From: Stenotrophomonas sp. ASS1
GTDB lineage: Bacteria > Pseudomonadota > Gammaproteobacteria > Xanthomonadales > Xanthomonadaceae
Reading direction: 5' to 3'
Length of the DNA: 64,000 nucleotides
Assembly: GCF_004346925.1 (NCBI RefSeq)
Contig: NZ_CP031167.1
Span: 3,058,001-3,122,000 of the forward strand
The notes beneath the pieces were generated by a model. It did not search any database. It was not told where the DNA came from and saw only the letters and a program-made list of their open reading frames with translations. A program made the translations under genes and the position numbers. This document shows, one piece after another, positions 1 to 8,924 of this stretch; position 1 is the first letter of the stretch, and every line of letters begins with the position of its first letter.

Positions 1-739
1 TGGTCGGAACCGGTGCAGGCGCTGTGGCCGGCGGCGTGGTTACCACGGCGGCGGTACGCTGGCCGGCAAGGATGGCAGCCGGCGATGCGGACGGCGTACT
101 GCTGGCAGCCGTGCCCGCTGCCGCGACCTGGGCCGGTGCAGTGGACGGGGCCGGGGTCGGAGTGGCCGGTGTGGCAGCCGCGGCGCTGGCCTGCTGCTGT
201 ACCTGCGCGGTCAACAGCGCGGTGGCGCGCGCGGCGTCGTTGCGCGACTGCGCGCTCTCGGCCGGCGTCGGTGCGGGCGTGTTGACCGGTGCCTGCGGCT
301 GCACCGCCGGCGTCGCTGGCGGGCGGCTGGCGGCCACGGCCGGGCCATCGCCCGGCCATTCGATCACCAGCTTGGATTCATTGCCTTCGCGCTGCATCTG
401 TGGGCGGAACGGCGCCACCGATTCAGCGAGGTCGAAAACGACACGGAAGGTCCCCGGCACCGGCTGTCCGGTACGCACCGCCGTGACCACGCCCTGCGCG
501 GCCGGCATCTTCAGGTTGCGTATGGCGCTGGAGTCCGGGAAATCGACCACCAGGCGGTTCGGTCCGGCCAGCGACAAGGTCTTGTAACCGCCACTGCCGA
601 CCAGCGAGATCTCGGCACGGGTGCCGGTGGCGCCGGTATTCAGCAGGACCTGACGGACTTCACCGGCCCACGCACTGACGCTCGCCAGACTCAGTCCGAC
701 GGCGGCACAGATGGCAATGAGACGGTTCCCCGGGCGCAT
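1..739 (-). CDS. amiC: N-acetylmuramoyl-L-alanine amidase, N-terminal part (runs off the window)
   Basis: Periplasmic cell-wall amidase that cleaves septal peptidoglycan during daughter-cell separation. Only the first ~246 codons are present. They hold a Sec signal peptide (residues 1-25, ending ASVSAWA), an AMIN domain (about 26-125, beginning GEVRQVLLNTGATGTRAEI) that targets such amidases to the septum, and the start of an Ala/Pro/Thr-rich linker. The zinc amidase domain lies outside the window. ATG chosen at 739 because the signal peptide follows directly. It sits downstream of tsaE with an 82-bp gap, the same order as E. coli yjeF-yjeE-amiB. The name amiC rather than amiB is by family habit, not proven. 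Confidence 0.85.
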   Translation of the reverse strand, partial: MRPGNRLIAICAAVGLSLASVSAWAGEVRQVLLNTGATGTRAEISLVGSGGYKTLSLAGPNRLVVDFPDSSAIRNLKMPAAQGVVTAVRTGQPVPGTFRVVFDLAESVAPFRPQMQREGNESKLVIEWPGDGPAVAASRPPATPAVQPQAPVNTPAPTPAESAQSRNDAARATALLTAQVQQQASAAAATPATPTPAPSTAPAQVAAAGTAASSTPSASPAAILAGQRTAAVVTTPPATAPAPVPT

Positions 740-821
740 GGCTCAGGATTCAATCACCGCGCTGAACGGAATGCAACACCTTTTTCCTTAATAATCCGTA
801 ACCTGCCGGTGTTTGTTCTCG

Positions 822-1304
822 TCAGCCGACAGAAATGGCCTGCAAGTCGCCCCCTTGGGGGAGCCGTTCCAGCCATTCATGTCCGACGTCGCTGGCTCCA
901 GTGAGACGGACGCGACGCCCCTGCCCCTCGATCTCCAGCGCCACCACCAGGTCGGTCGGCGGCAGCGCGCCAGCGCCGCGTTCCGGCCATTCCACCAGCC
1001 ACAACACCGCGCTGCCCTCGTCCAGTCCGAGAAAATCGAGCTCGCCGGCCTGGCCGATCCGGTACAGATCCAGATGCCAGGCCTCGCCACCGCTGGCCAG
1101 CGGATAGCGCTCGACCAGGGTGTAGGTCGGGCTGCGGATCGCCCCCTGCACGCCCAGTGCGCGCAGCAGTGCGCGGGCGGCGGTGGATTTGCCGGCGCCC
1201 AGGTCGCCGCGCAGTTCGACCAGCGCCTGCGGCGGTCGGGTGGCGGCCAGCCACTGCCCGAGCAGTTCAGTGGCATCGCTGTCGGCAAGGAAGAAATCGA
1301 TCAT
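822..1304 (-). CDS. tsaE: tRNA threonylcarbamoyladenosine biosynthesis ATPase TsaE
   Basis: Cytoplasmic ATPase that works with TsaB and TsaD to place the t6A modification at position 37 of ANN-decoding tRNAs. The 160-residue length is typical. The P-loop GDLGAGKST is at residues 33-41; SPTYTLVERY (58-67), HLDLYR and the late LVEWPER motif are also family hallmarks. Its ATG overlaps the end of nnr by 4 bp (ATGA), so the two are translationally coupled. Confidence 0.95.
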   Translation of the reverse strand: MIDFFLADSDATELLGQWLAATRPPQALVELRGDLGAGKSTAARALLRALGVQGAIRSPTYTLVERYPLASGGEAWHLDLYRIGQAGELDFLGLDEGSAVLWLVEWPERGAGALPPTDLVVALEIEGQGRRVRLTGASDVGHEWLERLPQGGDLQAISVG

Positions 1305-2785
1305 CGGGAAAGTTCCGGGTTGGCCAGTCGCCGCAGCGGCGACAGCAGATCAGTTGGAAGCAGGCCGCGCGCGCCGTCGGCGGCAGCGACGTCGCCGGCA
1401 AGCGCATGCAGCAGCGCACCAGCGGCGGCGGCATCGAAGGCGGCCAGGCCTTGCCCACGCAGGCTGGCGATGATGCCTGTCAGCAGGTCTCCCATGCCAC
1501 CCACGGCCATGCCGGGATTGCCAGCCGCAATCAGTCGTGGCCGTTGCCCCGGCGCTGCGACGATGCTGCCGGCGCCCTTCAGCACCACCACGGCGTGGAA
1601 GCGCTCGGCCAGTGCCTGCGCGCAGGTGAAGCGATCGGCCTGGATGTCAGACGTGCTGCAACCCAGCAGGCGCGCGGCCTCGCCCGGGTGTGGCGTAAGG
1701 ATGGCGTCGGGCAGCGCGCGCGGATCCTGCGCCAGCAGGTTCAGTGCATCGGCATCGACCACCAGTGGCCTGGCGCTGGCCAGCACCCGCGCAAACAGTG
1801 CGCGCGCCCATTCGTCCTGGCCCAGACCGGGGCCGATCGCCACCACCCTGGCCTTGTCCAGCAGTGCCGGCAGCGCGTCACCATCTTCCAGTGCATGGGT
1901 CATGGCCTCGGGCAGCCGAGCCAGCAACGGGCCGACGTGGTCGCGGCGGGTGCCCAGGCTCAGCAATCCAGCACCCGCGCGCAACGCCGCTTCAGCCGCC
2001 ATGGCGATGGCGCCGCCGCTGCCATGGTTGCCGCCGACGCACAGCACGTGCCCGGATTCGCCCTTGTGGGTATTGGTGCGGCGCGGCGGCAGCAGGGCCG
2101 GCAGGCGCACCTGCGTCCAGAGCTGCGCAGCGGGTGACACGCCCTGCCATGCGGCCGCGGATAGCTGGAGCGGCGCCAGCGCCTTCCGCCCGCAATGGTC
2201 CAGTGCATCGCCGGTGTACAGCCCGCGATGCGGCACGATGAACTGCACAGTCAGCGCCGCCCTCACCGCCTCGCCCGGTACGGCGCCGCGGTCGGCATCC
2301 ACGCCACTGGGGACGTCCAGCGCCAGAACCGGTGCCGCCTGCGCGTTGAGCGCGGCAATCAGCGTCTGAGCCACGCCCTCCGGCACGCGATCGAAGCCCA
2401 GCCCGAACAGTGCATCGACCCAGATATCGGCCTCGGGAAGCGCGCCGTCGAAATCGGTGAGGGTGCCGCCGTCGGATGTGAATTCCGATGCTGCACGCTG
2501 TGCCAGCGCGGTTGACGGTGGCTTCCCCGGCAAGGCGATCACCGTCACCTCACGTCCGGCCTGCAGCGCATGGCGGGCCAGCACATGGCCGTCGCCGCCG
2601 TTGTTGCCCGCACCAACCACCACGCCGATCCGCTGCGCCTGCGGCCAATGCTGCAGCAGGCACTGCCAGGCGGCCTGGCCGGCCTGTGCCATCAGGCCCC
2701 AACCGCCCTCGGCGGCCAGCGCCGAGGCCTGCGCATCAAGCGCACGCGCGGCAGCGGAATCGAACAGATCGGCAAGGTTGGCCAT
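1301..2785 (-). CDS. nnr: Bifunctional NAD(P)H-hydrate epimerase / ADP-dependent NAD(P)HX dehydratase
   Basis: Repairs hydrated NADH and NADPH: the N-terminal YjeF_N epimerase interconverts the epimers and the C-terminal kinase-like domain dehydrates them. 494 residues, normal for the fusion. Visible motifs: GNNGGDGHVLARH near residue 60 (epimerase), GHVLCVGGNHGSGGAIAMA at the start of the second domain, TPHPGEAARLLG, and the nucleotide site GMAVGGMGDLLTGIIAS near the end. The ATG at 2785 lies only 7 nt downstream of a TATAAA element, so the mRNA may be leaderless. Overlaps tsaE by 4 bp. Confidence 0.95.
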   Translation of the reverse strand: MANLADLFDSAAARALDAQASALAAEGGWGLMAQAGQAAWQCLLQHWPQAQRIGVVVGAGNNGGDGHVLARHALQAGREVTVIALPGKPPSTALAQRAASEFTSDGGTLTDFDGALPEADIWVDALFGLGFDRVPEGVAQTLIAALNAQAAPVLALDVPSGVDADRGAVPGEAVRAALTVQFIVPHRGLYTGDALDHCGRKALAPLQLSAAAWQGVSPAAQLWTQVRLPALLPPRRTNTHKGESGHVLCVGGNHGSGGAIAMAAEAALRAGAGLLSLGTRRDHVGPLLARLPEAMTHALEDGDALPALLDKARVVAIGPGLGQDEWARALFARVLASARPLVVDADALNLLAQDPRALPDAILTPHPGEAARLLGCSTSDIQADRFTCAQALAERFHAVVVLKGAGSIVAAPGQRPRLIAAGNPGMAVGGMGDLLTGIIASLRGQGLAAFDAAAAGALLHALAGDVAAADGARGLLPTDLLSPLRRLANPELSR

Positions 2786-2792
2786 GCGGGGA

Positions 2793-2801
2793 TTTTATAC
2801 T
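2793..2801. promoter_or_regulatory. Overlapping divergent -10 elements for nnr and queG
   Basis: On the plus strand TATACT occupies 2796-2801; on the minus strand TATAAA reads 2798 to 2793. They share three base pairs. Each element is followed by exactly 7 nt and then the A of an ATG (2809 for queG, 2785 for nnr), so the arrangement is symmetric about position 2797. No convincing -35 box is seen on either side. Both transcripts would start at or next to the start codon. Motif match only; start sites have not been measured. Confidence 0.6.
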
Positions 2802-2808
2802 GGTGCAC

Positions 2809-3879
2809 ATGTCCCCCGTTCCCGCCCCTGTCGATCCGGCCCAGGCCGTGCAGCGCATCCGCGAACTCGCCCGTGCGCATGGCTTCCAGCGCTGTGGCAT
2901 CGCCGGCATCGAGCTGGGCGAGGATGAAGCGCACCTGGCCGACTGGCTGGGCCAGGGCCTGTACGGCACGATGGACTGGATGGCGCGCCACGGCACCCTG
3001 CGCGCGCGCCCGGCCGAACTGCTGCCCGGCACCGTGCGGGTGATCTCGGTGGGCATGGACTACAGCCACAAGGACGACACCGAAGCCTGGGCAACCCTGG
3101 CCGACCCGGGCCGCGCCTACGTGGCCCGTTACGCTTTGGGTCGCGACTACCACAAGCTGATGCGCAACCGCCTGCAGAAGCTGGCCACGCAGATCAACGA
3201 TGAAGTGGCACCGCTGGGCTACCGCGTATTCGTCGATTCCGCCCCCGTGCTGGAACGCGCACTGGCGCGCAATGCCGGCCTGGGCTGGATCGGCAAGCAC
3301 ACCTGCCTGATCGACCGCCATGGCGGCTCCTGGTTCTTCATCGGCGAGATCTACATCGATATCCCGCTGCCGATCGATGCAGCGGCCACAGCACACTGCG
3401 GTACCTGCACGCGCTGCATCGATGTCTGCCCGACCCAGGCCATCACCGGCCCGCAGCGGCTGGACGCGCGGCGCTGTATCTCCTACCTGACCATCGAGCA
3501 CGATGGCGCCATTCCCGAAGAGATGCGGCCGTTGATCGGCAACCGCATCTACGGCTGTGATGACTGCCAGCTGGTCTGCCCCTGGAACAAGTTCGCCAAG
3601 CGTACCGACGAAGCCGATTTCCGCGCGCGCAACAACCTCGATACCGCGCGGCTGGACCAGCTGTTCGCCTGGGATGAAGCCGAGTTCCTGCGCCGTACCG
3701 AAGGCAGCCCGATCCGGCGCAGTGGCCATGAACGCTGGCTGCGCAACATCGCCGTGGCACTGGGCAACGCACCGTCCTCTGCCGAAGCGCTCGCCGCATT
3801 GCATACCCGCATCGATGATCCCTCGCCGCTGGTGCGTGAACACGTGCAGTGGGCGCTGGGCCAGCACACGGTGCGCTGA
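2809..3879 (+). CDS. queG: Epoxyqueuosine reductase QueG
   Basis: Last step of queuosine synthesis: a cobalamin- and Fe-S-dependent reductase converts epoxyqueuosine to queuosine in tRNA. 356 residues from the ATG at 2809. Two 4Fe-4S clusters are visible: [12 protein letters not shown] around residue 196-207 and [11 protein letters not shown] around 248. The C-terminus looks HEAT-like, as in the family. The frame is open upstream, but the ATG at 2809 gives the family N-terminus ([20 protein letters not shown]) and sits just after a -10 box. Divergent from nnr. Confidence 0.95.
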   Translation: MSPVPAPVDPAQAVQRIRELARAHGFQRCGIAGIELGEDEAHLADWLGQGLYGTMDWMARHGTLRARPAELLPGTVRVISVGMDYSHKDDTEAWATLADPGRAYVARYALGRDYHKLMRNRLQKLATQINDEVAPLGYRVFVDSAPVLERALARNAGLGWIGKHTCLIDRHGGSWFFIGEIYIDIPLPIDAAATAHCGTCTRCIDVCPTQAITGPQRLDARRCISYLTIEHDGAIPEEMRPLIGNRIYGCDDCQLVCPWNKFAKRTDEADFRARNNLDTARLDQLFAWDEAEFLRRTEGSPIRRSGHERWLRNIAVALGNAPSSAEALAALHTRIDDPSPLVREHVQWALGQHTVR

Positions 3880-3923
3880 CGTGCGATCCTGAGCCCCCGT
3901 TCCGCCCGCAGCACGCCGTTCCC

Positions 3924-5255
3924 ATGCAGCCACGCAACAACGACATCCTCACCCCCAGCCAGCTCAATACCCTGGCCCGCGACCTGCTGGAAGGCAGCTT
4001 CCCGGCGATCTGGGTCGAGGCCGAACTGGGCAGCGTGGCGCGCCCTGCCTCCGGGCACCTGTATTTCACCCTGAAGGACGCACGTGCGCAGCTGCGCGCA
4101 GCGATGTTCCGGATGAAGGCGCAGTACCTGAAGTTCGTGCCGCGCGAAGGCATGCGCGTGCTGGTGCGCGGCAAGGTGACGCTATACGACGCCCGTGGCG
4201 AGTACCAGATGGTGCTGGACCACATGGAAGAAGCCGGCGAAGGCGCGCTGCGCCGCGCCTTCGAGGAGCTGAAGGCACGGCTGGAGGCCGAGGGCCTCTT
4301 CGACCCGGCACGCAAGCGGCCGCTGCCGGCGCACGTGCAACGCCTGGCAGTGATCACCTCGCCCACCGGTGCCGCCGTACGCGACGTGCTGAGCGTGCTC
4401 GGCCGCCGCTTCCCACTGCTGGAAGTGGACCTGCTGCCGACCCTGGTCCAGGGCAGCAGTGCCGCCGCGCAGATCACCCGCCTGCTGCAGGCCGCCGACG
4501 CCAGTGGCCGCTACGACGTGATCCTGCTGACCCGCGGCGGCGGCTCGCTGGAAGACCTGTGGGCCTTCAACGATGAAGCCCTGGCCCGAGCGATCGCCGC
4601 CAGCCGCACCCCGGTGGTGTCGGCGGTGGGACACGAAACCGACTTCAGCCTCAGCGATTTTGCCGCCGACCTGCGCGCACCGACGCCGTCGGTGGCGGCC
4701 GAGCTGCTGGTACCCGACCAGCGCGAACTGGCCCTGCGCCTGCGCCGGACTGCAGCGCGCATGGTGCAGCTGCAACGGCATGCGATGCAGCAGGCGATGC
4801 AGCGCGCCGATCGTGCCCTGCTGCGCCTGAACGCACAGAGCCCGCAGGCGCGGCTGGACCTGCTGCGCCGTCGCCAGCTCGATCTGGGCCGACGCCTGCA
4901 TGCCGCGTTCAACCAGCAGCAGGAACGCCGTGCCGCACGCCTGCGCCATGCGGCGGCGGTGCTGCGCGGGCACCATCCGCAACGCCAGCTCGACGCGATG
5001 CAGCGCCGCCTGGCTGCCCTGCGCGGGCGCCCGCAGGTGGCCATGCAGCGTCTGCTGGAGCGCGATGCCCTGCGCTTGCGCGGATTGGCGCGTTCGCTGG
5101 AAGCGGTCAGCCCGCTGGCGACCGTGGCCCGTGGCTACAGCATCCTGACCCGCAGTGACGATGGTGCCCTGGTGCGGCACGTCGACCAGGTGCAGCCGGG
5201 TGACGCCCTGCAGGCCCGCGTTGGCGACGGCGTGATCGAGGTGCAGGTCAAGTAA
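3924..5255 (+). CDS. xseA: Exodeoxyribonuclease VII large subunit
   Basis: Large subunit of the ATP-independent nuclease that degrades single-stranded DNA from both ends; partner XseB is not in the window. 443 residues from the ATG at 3924: N-terminal OB-fold ([19 protein letters not shown]), a core with [32 protein letters not shown] and [24 protein letters not shown], a long helical Arg/Gln-rich segment, and a small C-terminal domain ([12 protein letters not shown]). It starts 44 bp after queG on the same strand and may be co-transcribed. Confidence 0.95.
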   Translation: MQPRNNDILTPSQLNTLARDLLEGSFPAIWVEAELGSVARPASGHLYFTLKDARAQLRAAMFRMKAQYLKFVPREGMRVLVRGKVTLYDARGEYQMVLDHMEEAGEGALRRAFEELKARLEAEGLFDPARKRPLPAHVQRLAVITSPTGAAVRDVLSVLGRRFPLLEVDLLPTLVQGSSAAAQITRLLQAADASGRYDVILLTRGGGSLEDLWAFNDEALARAIAASRTPVVSAVGHETDFSLSDFAADLRAPTPSVAAELLVPDQRELALRLRRTAARMVQLQRHAMQQAMQRADRALLRLNAQSPQARLDLLRRRQLDLGRRLHAAFNQQQERRAARLRHAAAVLRGHHPQRQLDAMQRRLAALRGRPQVAMQRLLERDALRLRGLARSLEAVSPLATVARGYSILTRSDDGALVRHVDQVQPGDALQARVGDGVIEVQVK

Positions 5256-5261
5256 AGGGGT

Positions 5262-5481
5262 GTTCGGCAGGGCTGCGCCCTGCACCTGCAGAGGCTTCAA
5301 GCCAAGGCAACGTCAACGTCAACGTCAACGTCAACGTCAACGTCAAAAGCGAGCATTCCGTGGGATGGCGGGGCGGTGTCGGAGTGCGGGGACGCTGCAA
5401 GTACGTCCCTGTAAGCTTGGCAGCCGCATCCATGCGGCTGACACCCCGCACTCCGACACCGCCCCACCTCTGACAGATTCC
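5262..5481 (+). repeat. Modular palindromic repeat, copy A
   Basis: From left to right: a 28-bp head block (5262-5289) containing the hairpin GGGCTGCGCCC; a CAACGT tandem tract; GAGCATTCCGTGGGATGG; a perfect 22-bp inverted repeat (5370-5391 with 5444-5465) enclosing the core GCTGCAAGTACGTCC...TGTAAGCT and the small hairpin AGCCGCATCCATGCGGCT; then a tail ending in GACAGATT. Copies B (5629-5961) and C (22434-22617) follow the same plan. No reading frame fits it. Non-coding; function unknown. Confidence 0.7.
5308..5346 (+). repeat. CAACGT tandem repeat, 6.5 copies
   Basis: Perfect 6-bp unit CAACGT repeated 6.5 times inside repeat copy A. Copies B and C carry CAACAGCAACAG-type sequence at the same place, so this slot of the element tends to be low-complexity. 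It is likely to vary in copy number between strains. Confidence 0.9.
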
Positions 5482-5492
5482 GGAGGCTGTTG

Positions 5493-5605
5493 GTAGTTGT
5501 CGACCTTGGTCGACACGGTAGATCCACGCATGCGTGGATGAATCTCCATCGGAATCGAATATTTCGATATCGGAACGATTTGAGCCGAGCATGGCTCGGC
5601 TCTAC
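5493..5605. repeat. Three GTAG-headed REP (SMAG-type) palindromes
   Basis: GTAG at 5493-5496 followed by TGTCGACC-TT-GGTCGACA (5498-5515); GTAG at 5518 followed by ATCCACGCATGCGTGGAT (5522-5539); and a third in the opposite orientation, GAGCCGAGCATGGCTCGGCTC then TAC (5582-5605). The GTAG tetranucleotide plus imperfect hairpin is the known signature of S. maltophilia SMAG repeats. They sit between repeat copies A and B. Confidence 0.8.
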
Positions 5606-5628
5606 AGAAGAGCGAACAGATTGCGAGA

Positions 5629-5961
5629 ATCTGTCGAAGGCGGGGTGGGTCCGGTTGCGGGGGCGTGAGCCGCATGGGCCCGAGGCATGCCTCGGGCGGG
5701 TTGGGCACGACGCCCAACCCCGGTCTTGCCGTGTGCGCAGGACTGCGCACACGAGCAAGCGGCGACCGAGCTTACATGGGTGAGGGCGCTCTGCTTGCGA
5801 AGCACTGCTTCGCAAGCGCCCGAACGCCCAGCCGCCAGCGGCTGGGCCGGGCCCCGGAGGGGGACTTGCAGCGGCCCCCGCAACCGGACCCACCCCGCCA
5901 TCCCACGGAATGCACGCTGTTGCTGTTGCTTCGGCAGGTGCAGGGCGCAGCCCTGCCGAAC
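5629..5961 (-). repeat. Modular palindromic repeat, copy B, with extra hairpins inserted
   Basis: Inverted relative to copy A and bounded by the same 28-bp head (5934-5961). A perfect 22-bp inverted repeat (5643-5664 with 5874-5895) carries the sequence GGGTGGGTCCGGTTGCGG. The core matches copies A and C, but two cassettes of extra hairpins interrupt it. One holds palindromes at 5793-5817 and 5827-5846; the other holds palindromes at 5678-5697, 5699-5719 and 5731-5752. The tail (GACAGATT, minus strand) adjoins the SMAG cluster. No protein is credible here. Confidence 0.7.
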
Positions 5962-5967
5962 AACCCT

Positions 5968-6864
5968 CTACTTTGCCTGCTCGCAGAACTTCTGCCGGTA
6001 CTCGAGCGCCTTCGGCATCAACGCCTGCAGGTTCTGGATGCGGGTACCCGGGTTGGGATGGGTCGAGGAGAATTCCGGCGGCGCCTGGCCACCGCTGGCC
6101 TGGCTCATGCGCTGCCACAGCGGCACCGCCTCGCGTGGATCGAAGCACGCCGCTGCGGCCAGCATCAGCCCCACTTCATCGGCCTGCGTCTCGTGGCTGC
6201 GCGCATACGGCAGCAGATACCCATAACCCATCGCCGACATCATCATCTGTTGCTGCTGCGCGTCCATGCCGCTGGCAGCGCCGGCCACCTGCCCGATCTG
6301 GGTCAGCTTCTGCTGGGCCATGCGCTGTGCACCGTGGCGCAGCAGCGCATGGGCGATTTCATGGCCCATCACCACTGCCATCGCATCGCGGGTTCGTGCC
6401 ACCGGCACCAGGCCGGTGTAGACCGCCATCTTGCCGCCAGGCAGGCAGAACGCATTGGCCTGCTCGGACGGGATCACGTTCACTTCCCACTGGAAATCAC
6501 GCGCGAAATGCGCCGGCTGCACGCCGTGCTCCTGGGCCAGCGCGGTCTCCACCACATCGACCTTGGCAATCAGCCGCTGGGCGATGTCGCGCACATCGCG
6601 CGCGATCGGCGCATTGGGATCCATCGGCCGTTCCTGCGACAGGATCTGCTGGTAGGCCTGCAGCCCCAAAGCGGTCTCCTGCCGCGCATCCAGGCTGCTG
6701 TCGATCATCACCTTCTCGCCGGTATACGGATCCACCGTGCGGTTGGAAAACCAGTAGAAGACCGCATAGCCGGCGGCCAGCAACAGCACCCACCAGCGGA
6801 TGTTGCCGAACAGGCCGCGCCGTTGCGGGCCTTGCGGCGAGCGGGAGAAGGGATCATTGCGCAT
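5968..6864 (-). CDS. M48 family zinc metallopeptidase
   Basis: Membrane-anchored zinc protease probably acting in envelope quality control (LoiP/BepA-like family by motif). One transmembrane segment near residues 20-38 (WWVLLLAAGYAVFYWF); zinc motif GHEIAHALLRH around residue 165; third ligand in HETQADEVG; and the C-terminal STHPNPGTRIQNL typical of M48. The start is ambiguous: a GTG 13 codons upstream (6903) keeps the frame, but the ATG at 6864 gives MRNDPFSR and is preferred. The exact substrate cannot be told. Confidence 0.85.
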   Translation of the reverse strand: MRNDPFSRSPQGPQRRGLFGNIRWWVLLLAAGYAVFYWFSNRTVDPYTGEKVMIDSSLDARQETALGLQAYQQILSQERPMDPNAPIARDVRDIAQRLIAKVDVVETALAQEHGVQPAHFARDFQWEVNVIPSEQANAFCLPGGKMAVYTGLVPVARTRDAMAVVMGHEIAHALLRHGAQRMAQQKLTQIGQVAGAASGMDAQQQQMMMSAMGYGYLLPYARSHETQADEVGLMLAAAACFDPREAVPLWQRMSQASGGQAPPEFSSTHPNPGTRIQNLQALMPKALEYRQKFCEQAK

Positions 6865-6953
6865 CGGGTCGGCTTCCAGCAGGCCCCGCCGGCCGGCGGG
6901 CACGGCGCAATCTTAGTGCGCCGATGCCAGCAACGGGTGAAGCCGGCCGCCGA

Positions 6954-8840
6954 TCAGATGCCGCGTACCAGGCGGAAGCCGATGCGCGCGTTGGTGGTAT
7001 CCGAGTCCTGGGATTGCCGCCAGGCGGCACGGGTCTGCTCCGGCGCATTGGCCCAGTTGCCGCCCCGGATCACCCGTGCGCGGCAGCCCGGGTTGAACCA
7101 GGCGGCGCCATCGGAGGGCGCGCGCCGGTAGCTGGCATGCCAGCAATCGGCCACCCATTCGCTGAGATTGCCGCCCATGTCGTGCAGGCCGAAGGCATTG
7201 GCCTGGAAACTCCCTACCGGTGCCGGCCCCCACCAGCCATCGCCATAGCCGATGAAGGCGTTGTGCCAATGCCGCCCGGACGGCGACACGTCCTTGCTGC
7301 CGGTGAAATTGCCGCTGCCCGGCGGCGGCGTGCCGGCATCGCCCCAGGGGTAGCGACCACTGCTGCCACCGCGCAGCGCGTACTCGAACTCTGCTTCACT
7401 GGGCAACCGGTAGCTGCGCCCGGTCTGCTCGGACAACCACGCCGCATAGTTTTCGGCATCGCGGATGCTGACGTGCATCACCGGCGAATTGGCCATCGCG
7501 CGGCCACCGTCGTAATCCGAGCGCCAGTCCACGCCGCTGCGGCGGATGAAGTTGCCGCTGCGTTCGTCATAGACCACCGAATGGCCGCGCCGCGTCGCCC
7601 GTGGGCGCGCATTGGTCGCCTTCACGTAGCGCTGGAAATCGCTGACCGTGACCTCGGTGATCGCCATCGCAAAGCCTCGATCAAAGCGCACGTAGTGCGA
7701 TGGTCGCTCGGCATCGCTCGAGCCCGGATCGGCATCGCCGGCGCCCATCTGGAAACCGCCATGCGGCACCACCACCATCTGCGGCCCGCGTCCGCCATCG
7801 CGCATGGCGTCGCTGAACACCTGTCCAGGGCGGAAGCTGCCGTAGTGGGTGGCCAGGTCGATACGCTCACGCAGCTGGGCCACCACCGCGTCTCCCGGCA
7901 GGGCGATGCGCAGGGCCTCGGCCAGTTTCTCGCGCGCCGGCTTCAGGCCCTGCGGCGTGGACAGGTCGCGCAGGCCGTCATCGCGCAGCTGCAGCAATGC
8001 CGCCGCACGGATCTGTTCGATGCGCTCGAACGCGTCGGCGATGGTGGGCGACGAGTCGCGCACCTTGCTCGCTTCGGCCAGCCAGGTGCCGGCGCTGGCG
8101 AAATCACGCGTGCGTGCCGCGTCTTCGGCGCGGCGGATCAGTCCACTTTCGGCCGCGGCCAGTCCCTGCCGTGCGCGGCTGTTGTCCTCATCCAGTGCCA
8201 GTGCCTCACGGAAGTTGCCGATGGCCCCATCCCCATCTTCACCGATCCGGTCCGAGCGCAGGTCCTCTTCGCCGGCGCGGTTATAGGCCACGACCCGCTG
8301 GGCAAGCTCCACCCGTCCCTGCAGCGCACGCACCTTCTCGTCCTTCGGCGCCAGCGTCAGCAGCACCAGCGCCTGGCGGCTGGCCTCGGCCAGCGCCTCG
8401 CGCTGCTTCAGCGGCCGCACCAGCAACGCATCCGCCTGCTGCTGCAGGCGCTGGCGGGCGCGCTGCAGGCCTTGGCGGGCCTGGCGGTCATCCGGATCCT
8501 CTTCCTGTACCGCCAGCCACAGCGGGATGGCGGCATCGGCATCCTCATAGAGCCGTCCTTCGGCGAACGCCTGCTCGGCGGCGCGGTGCAACTGGGCCAG
8601 GCTGCGGCCCTGGCGGTCCACCCGCGGCGGCGTCCACTGCTGTACATCCTCGGCGGCATCCTCACCGGCGATGGTCACGCTGCCCTGCCCGGCCTGCGGG
8701 CGCTCGTCGCTGTCTGCGTCCGCGGACCGGCGCGCCTGTTCCCCGGCACTCCGGTCCGTTGCCGTGGGGGGCGACGGCGTGCAGCCGACCAAGGCCAAGG
8801 CCAGGACGGTGCACAGCACGGGCGACAACGAAAAACGCAA
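6954..8840 (-). CDS. Lipoprotein with helical repeat region and SUMF1/formylglycine-generating-enzyme-like domain
   Basis: 628 residues. Lipobox LVGC puts the lipidated cysteine at residue 20. Residues ~60-330 are helical and Arg/Ala/Glu-rich, TPR-like in look. From about 345 to the end is an FGE-sulfatase domain: GGFQMGAGDADPGSSDAERPSH-type opening, AITEVTVSDFQRYV, GGNLSEWVADCW, VIRGGNW and a final RIGFRLVRG. Most such domains are not true sulfatase activators. Start codon is TTG, supported by AAGGAGG six bases upstream. Which partner it modifies or binds is unknown. Confidence 0.8.
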   Translation of the reverse strand: MRFSLSPVLCTVLALALVGCTPSPPTATDRSAGEQARRSADADSDERPQAGQGSVTIAGEDAAEDVQQWTPPRVDRQGRSLAQLHRAAEQAFAEGRLYEDADAAIPLWLAVQEEDPDDRQARQGLQRARQRLQQQADALLVRPLKQREALAEASRQALVLLTLAPKDEKVRALQGRVELAQRVVAYNRAGEEDLRSDRIGEDGDGAIGNFREALALDEDNSRARQGLAAAESGLIRRAEDAARTRDFASAGTWLAEASKVRDSSPTIADAFERIEQIRAAALLQLRDDGLRDLSTPQGLKPAREKLAEALRIALPGDAVVAQLRERIDLATHYGSFRPGQVFSDAMRDGGRGPQMVVVPHGGFQMGAGDADPGSSDAERPSHYVRFDRGFAMAITEVTVSDFQRYVKATNARPRATRRGHSVVYDERSGNFIRRSGVDWRSDYDGGRAMANSPVMHVSIRDAENYAAWLSEQTGRSYRLPSEAEFEYALRGGSSGRYPWGDAGTPPPGSGNFTGSKDVSPSGRHWHNAFIGYGDGWWGPAPVGSFQANAFGLHDMGGNLSEWVADCWHASYRRAPSDGAAWFNPGCRARVIRGGNWANAPEQTRAAWRQSQDSDTTNARIGFRLVRGI

Positions 8841-8924
8841 GCAGAGCCTCCTTCGGCACGGACGCGCACCGACGTTAGGCTATTCTCCCCTGCCTGAGCA
8901 AACCCGAGTAGTAGGCCCTGACCC

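Noticed and set aside
813..2369. Long open frames opposite tsaE/nnr, and similar ones opposite pheT, thrS, pnp, infB, nusA and nuoL-N
   Set aside because: Antisense shadows expected at ~66% GC; they have Arg/Gln/His-rich composition, no family motifs, and lie over clearly recognised genes.
5490..7131. Proteins in the repeat region after xseA
   Set aside because: Frames run through palindromes in both directions and encode repeat-derived peptides.
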